The notes beneath the pieces were generated by a model, which saw only the letters and a program-made list of their open reading frames with translations, ran no database searches and was not told the DNA's origin. DNA of 64,000 nucleotides, taken from NCBI GenBank assembly GCA_029961685.1, contig JARWKL010000012.1, positions 19,205,227-19,269,226 of the forward strand, given 5' to 3'. This DNA comes from Aristolochia californica. Lineage: Eukaryota > Streptophyta > Magnoliopsida > Piperales > Aristolochiaceae. Positions 59,936-64,000 of the stretch are shown here, piece by piece (position 1 is the first letter of the stretch; the number at the start of each line of letters is the position of its first letter). Position numbers and translations under genes: made by a program.

Positions 59936-61174
59936 TAATGCAGTTATTTTTTAACCCTATTTATGGTTTTTTCTTTTTATGTTATTTTTTGTGTTGATAT
60001 TCATGATGCATTTTTTGTTTTCATTCATATTGTATTGTGGTGTATGTTTTTTGTTGATATTGATATATTTTATGTATATTCAAAGTTGTATCATATTCTA
60101 TGTTCATATTCATGATGTATTCTCTTTGTTTTATTTTGATATGTTGAAGTGTTATAGAATGGTGTCCATATGGAGAGGAGATATTTTTTTTTATAGCATG
60201 AAGGAGTGGGAATACGATGAGACCGTCGCATGGATTTTGTTTTCATATTTTTTGTGTTATAGGATAATTCTGTGTGTTTATTTATTTTGTTTATTTTGTT
60301 TATTTTAGTTCTTAGGATGGTAGATAAGGGAAGAGTTATAGGACCCTAAGTTTGGTTGAGCTTGATTCTAATAATAATATGAATTTAGTGAAAACCCATA
60401 ATGAGCATAATTTGAATCTAAGATGAACATAATATGTATATTATAGGAAATCAATTTGAGCATAACATGAAAATAATACGAATGAATTGTTAAGTATAAT
60501 ATGAAAGTAACTTTAACCATAAAATTTTGACAGGCGTCTTAAATTGTAATCATAAAACAATAAACAATATTGAGTCCTAAATAGGCAAGGTGGACCAGGA
60601 ATATAAGTGAATAAAGAAGTTGGATGTGATATGAGAGATGTAGTTTGGGTGCTTTCCTGTTTGATCTTAGGGATTTCAAATTAGGGTTGTTTGATGTATA
60701 AAAAAGTTGGTAACAATAACAGCTATGGCTGTACAACATATTAGGGTTAACCACAAAATGGATAAGAATTGGATGTAGCTTTTGCATAATAGGTTATTCA
60801 ATGAAGAATATAAAAAGGGATATAAGCTTTGATTTAGATGGCACACGACAATTATGTGGTTGGTTTTGATAATAAGATACATCATCCATGCAGAGTGCGA
60901 GTTAATAAGGTTTTCTAACATGTACTACAAGTAGAGGATCATTTATATGTACATGTGATGTCATCGAGTTATACATGATGGACGTTTCATGGGAAAGGTT
61001 TGGCAATCCCTTTGTTACCCATCAAGGGTGACCTTCTAGAGTGGATAACAAGAGCCATATGCATGATGGGATCCATGATGTGCATACATAACAGACATTT
61101 GCCAATGATAGTCAACCGGGTCTAGTAATCCAACCTAACTATCGAGACATAAAATAAACGATAATGACAAGTTT
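59936..61174. other. AT-rich intergenic, no gene recognised
   Basis: T-rich sequence to about 60310, then AT-rich DNA. Parts of 60840-61140 may be the decayed upstream portion of the CACTA element recognised further right, but I could not match them to a domain with confidence. Confidence 0.35.
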
Positions 61175-61502
61175 TGTTGAATTTTTGGAAAAAAGAAATA
61201 CTTCACTGACTTATTTATAATTAATTAAAATTAGTCTCTATTTATAATAGAGAAAATAAGTAGAATCAAATTATATTTAAACTACCCATATCCCAGTTAC
61301 ACACAAAGTCTAACACTAAAAGATAAACCCTAGAATTATTGAACAACTAAACATAAATAGAAAACTAAATAACTAAAATACTTTTAACTGAGACTCTTCT
61401 GTAAGACCTCCTTCCATGAGATGTCCCTTAGACTACACCATATTAATTCTGGCTCTGTACTGTGAGAGTCATGTATGACTCTTCCATACCTGCTCTTCAA
61501 CA
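61175..61502 (-). mobile_element. Solo copia-like LTR
   Basis: A complete LTR of the family at 124-506, reading TGTTGAAG to TTCAACA on the minus strand (328 bp). Shared blocks include 'ctctatttataata', 'aacactaaaagat', 'acttttaactgag' and 'attctggctctgt'. No primer site is adjacent, as expected for a solo LTR. Flanking 5-mers do not match, so no target duplication is claimed. Confidence 0.75.
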
Positions 61503-61929
61503 ATCTCTTATTTGTTTGTTCTATATTAAGCAACATGCAAGATAACCAATAAAGCAATGGATAAGATACTTCCGCCAATGAAAGAAGCTCTCCCTTCGAT
61601 CGAGTTGTTGTCATGCAACTATTATGAGGGTAAAACTCTTTTATGCTAGTTGGGATTTCATATCATAAGTACTTGTCTTTAAAAAAGATTATATCTTTGT
61701 TGTAGAAGGAATATGAGGAGGACAGATACCCACAATGAGGTAGGTCGAGGTACACGTGATCAATCAACAAACAAAAGCCAGTGCTTCACAAAATCTTATG
61801 TTATTGCCCACACAAACCAGGCTTCAATGGTTGTTTATATCAAAAGAAAAAAACCAAGGACATGATGTAGCATTGCCAAGATACATATAGATGAAGCAAA
61901 TACATTGAAACATCTTGTAGATTCTGAAC

Positions 61930-62470
61930 TCTAGCATTAATTTGATAAATAGAACATGTGGTGTTCTTTGGACTCATGGAATGCACGTCTAGGCCTTGCC
62001 AACAATGATTTTAACCTTTTCAAAAATATGATTACTTCTTATAGTCTATGGTCAATGGTGTTGAGGTTGTATAATTTATCCTTGTGGAAGTGTATGAAAG
62101 ATAATTGTTTCATGGTGAGTTTACTAATTCCTAGATTGAAGTCACCATGTAATGATATTCAAACTTATTTACACCCATTATAGATGAGTTGAAGGAGTTA
62201 TGGGAGGAAGGAGTGCAAAGTTTTGATGCATTTACAAGAGAAGTTCTATGATGTATGTTGCAGTTTTTTGGACCATGAATGATTTATGGCTTATGGTTCA
62301 ACTCTCAGGTTAGAGTAACTTACAAGCCCAAAATATTTTCCCATGATTCACTTCATAACTCAACCTTTTACTTAGCCCAAGAGGGTCTGACCATGCTATG
62401 GAAGATAACTGGAAGAGGAGAGCACAAGTTAAACCTCCAATGGAACCCAATAGTAGCTAGCTTGTAGGAT
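61930..62470 (+). pseudogene. CACTA (En/Spm) transposase remnant
   Basis: An open stretch at 61956-62183 encodes pieces characteristic of the TNP2-type CACTA transposase: DSWNARLGLANNDFN (family form SDPRNVRLGLASDGFN), then NMITSYSLW, then YNLSLWKCMK, then SLLIPRLKSPCNDIQTYL. A stop at 62181 results from one missing base. In the next frame the sequence continues as IDELKELWEEGVQSFDAFTR before another stop at about 62250. Further right, 62279-62467 is open but less clear. Terminal CACTA repeats were not found. Confidence 0.75.
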
Positions 62471-64000
62471 TTTAGTTCAGTTTATTAAGCAGGAGACTGT
62501 GATTGAGTAGAAGACTTCATGTAAGGCTCAAGAAGCAAGAGAAAGCTTCAGTAAAGCCCATGTCATAGAGTAGTTTCCTTAAGTCCCTAGTAATGCAATG
62601 TGAAACTCTTAATCCCACATAGGTTAGGAGAAGTGTTCAAACTCACACACTATAAATAAGTGTAAGCTCCTTTGAGCAAAACCCCTTTATTTGGACGTGC
62701 TCCAACCCAAGGCATCTCAATTGACGATCTAAAGGTCATTAGGTGGGTTACACCAATCAGAGTGTTTTATCCTTCCCTAGTTAAGTTCATCTCTTGTGGT
62801 AAGCTTGTTTAGTATCCCATCTATTTATCTAGTCTTTTACTTTGATCTTGTTATAGTAGGTGATATTCTTAGTATAGTCTTATCAAGCTTAATTGAGTCT
62901 GTAGTGGCAAGAGGTCTCAAATGGTGAACCAAGCTGTCAATGAGTTTATCAAATAGTCTACAAGACTATTTGATTGTCTTCTAAGTCTATGTCATAATAG
63001 TCCTTAAATTAAGTTTGTGTGCACTATTACTGAATTGATCTAAGTGAAGCCTGCAAAAGAGTATACATGTTAATTTAGTGTCACTTAGCCAATTTTCTTG
63101 CAAAAGCCAGCCTATCTTACTTCCTTTTTCCGATTTTTCCGAAGCACTATTATTCCTTAAAGTCCTTATGTTATCTCTGTTGTCGAACTCAAGCCCTTAT
63201 CCCATTCATTTAGTGTCCAATGTGGGTCTTATTCAAGAGTTCTAATCCTAGTCCAATTATGTCAATGAGTTGTGTGTTTTAATTAGGCAACTGATTCAAG
63301 TGTGCAATTGGCAACTACTTCCTTGAAGAGTTTCCCAAGTTAAACTACAACTGGAGTCTTCACATTCCATGAATAGAATTCCTGAAAACCCCATAAAAAG
63401 AGTCTGAATTTTCTTAGAAGTCCTCCAAAAGTTTGAGATAAAATAGGTGACTTTCCTAGTTTAGAGGAAGAGAACTCTAGCTAAGTAACTTTCTTAATTA
63501 TCAAATCTTTTACTTTCCCTTTCCTACTGAAACTTGTCCCTGTTTATTGTAGAGTCTTTCTCTGTCTTAACAAGAGTGCAGTTGCTAGAAACAAGTGTCC
63601 CTTGTTCCCTAAGTCACATGAGATAAGCAACTTTCCCAATTTGGTTTCCTAGTTGGTGCCAATCAAAGGGATTTTCTTAAAGAACTTCCTCATCAGATCT
63701 AGGCATTTGGGTAATTCTAATTACTCTAGAAACTTCTTCGATGTCCTTTTTAGTCCCAAAAATCTATAAATACCTTCCTAAACTCATCCCTTGTGTTGTT
63801 CAAATCAAAAACACCAGAAAAGCTTCTATAACTGACTATATTAGTAATAGTTTTAAAAAATGCCTATTTCACCCACTTACCGTTTGTTCCTTAACTCATC
63901 TATCTTTCTAACCATATCTTCCATTCTCCCATGCTTTCCTTGATCTCAAGATATAAGCTTTGGTCTAGAGTCCATCTCCTTTAACCTGTATTCCTCTTGT
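62471..64000. other. AT-rich region, possible old LTR, no gene recognised
   Basis: 'atcccacataggttaggag' at about 62612 followed by 'cactataaataagtg' at about 62650 looks like the promoter part of a plant LTR. No partner LTR or coding region is visible before the window ends. Confidence 0.35.

Overview
The window is nuclear DNA of a flowering plant. The evidence is split genes with GT-AG introns, an intronless DYW-type pentatricopeptide repeat gene, a plant-specific DUF620 gene, a plastid-type transit peptide, and many plant retroelements with the initiator-tRNA primer site TGGTATCAGAGC. The background is AT-rich and the genes are not GC-skewed like grass genes. I cannot name the species.

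Four genes can be read in full. (1) Minus strand, 8221-11074: a mitochondrial MSL1-type mechanosensitive channel of 516 aa in six coding exons, probably with an untranslated exon near 13946-14150. (2) Plus strand, 18936-20261: a DUF620 protein of 375 aa in three exons. (3) Plus strand, 31272-46457: an oxysterol-binding-protein-related protein (ORP1 type, PH + ORD domains) of 820 aa in ten exons, with introns enlarged by transposons. (4) Plus strand, 55825-57765: an intronless DYW-class PPR protein of 646 aa resembling the mitochondrial editing factor MEF10. A fifth gene is seen only as its first two exons (4928-5322, minus): a plastid-targeted AhpC/TSA thioredoxin-like protein. These genes are unrelated in function.

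The rest is repeats. A copia-like LTR family recurs on the minus strand (1-506, 6365-6629, 21776-22032, 61175-61502, and a remnant at 33205-33320). There are degraded copia gag (about 5880-6360) and pol (about 26890-27859) pieces, a coding-free copia derivative (47345-48630), an L1 LINE 3' end in ORP intron 3 (34880-36420) and a CACTA transposase remnant (61930-62470). Three miniature LTR elements (TRIMs) are present; two of them, 17634-18066 and 40930-41246, belong to one family and keep perfect 5-bp target duplications. At 14172-17163 two members of a non-coding G-rich-TIR transposon family are nested in opposite orientation just upstream of the inferred MSL1 first exon; a third, truncated member starts at 25376. 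A telomere-like minisatellite lies at about 59330-59935.

Long stretches (22.0-25.3, 28.3-30.3, 48.6-55.8, 62.5-64 kb) hold no recognisable gene. All exon borders come from reading splice sites, frame continuity and remembered family sequence; no alignment was run.
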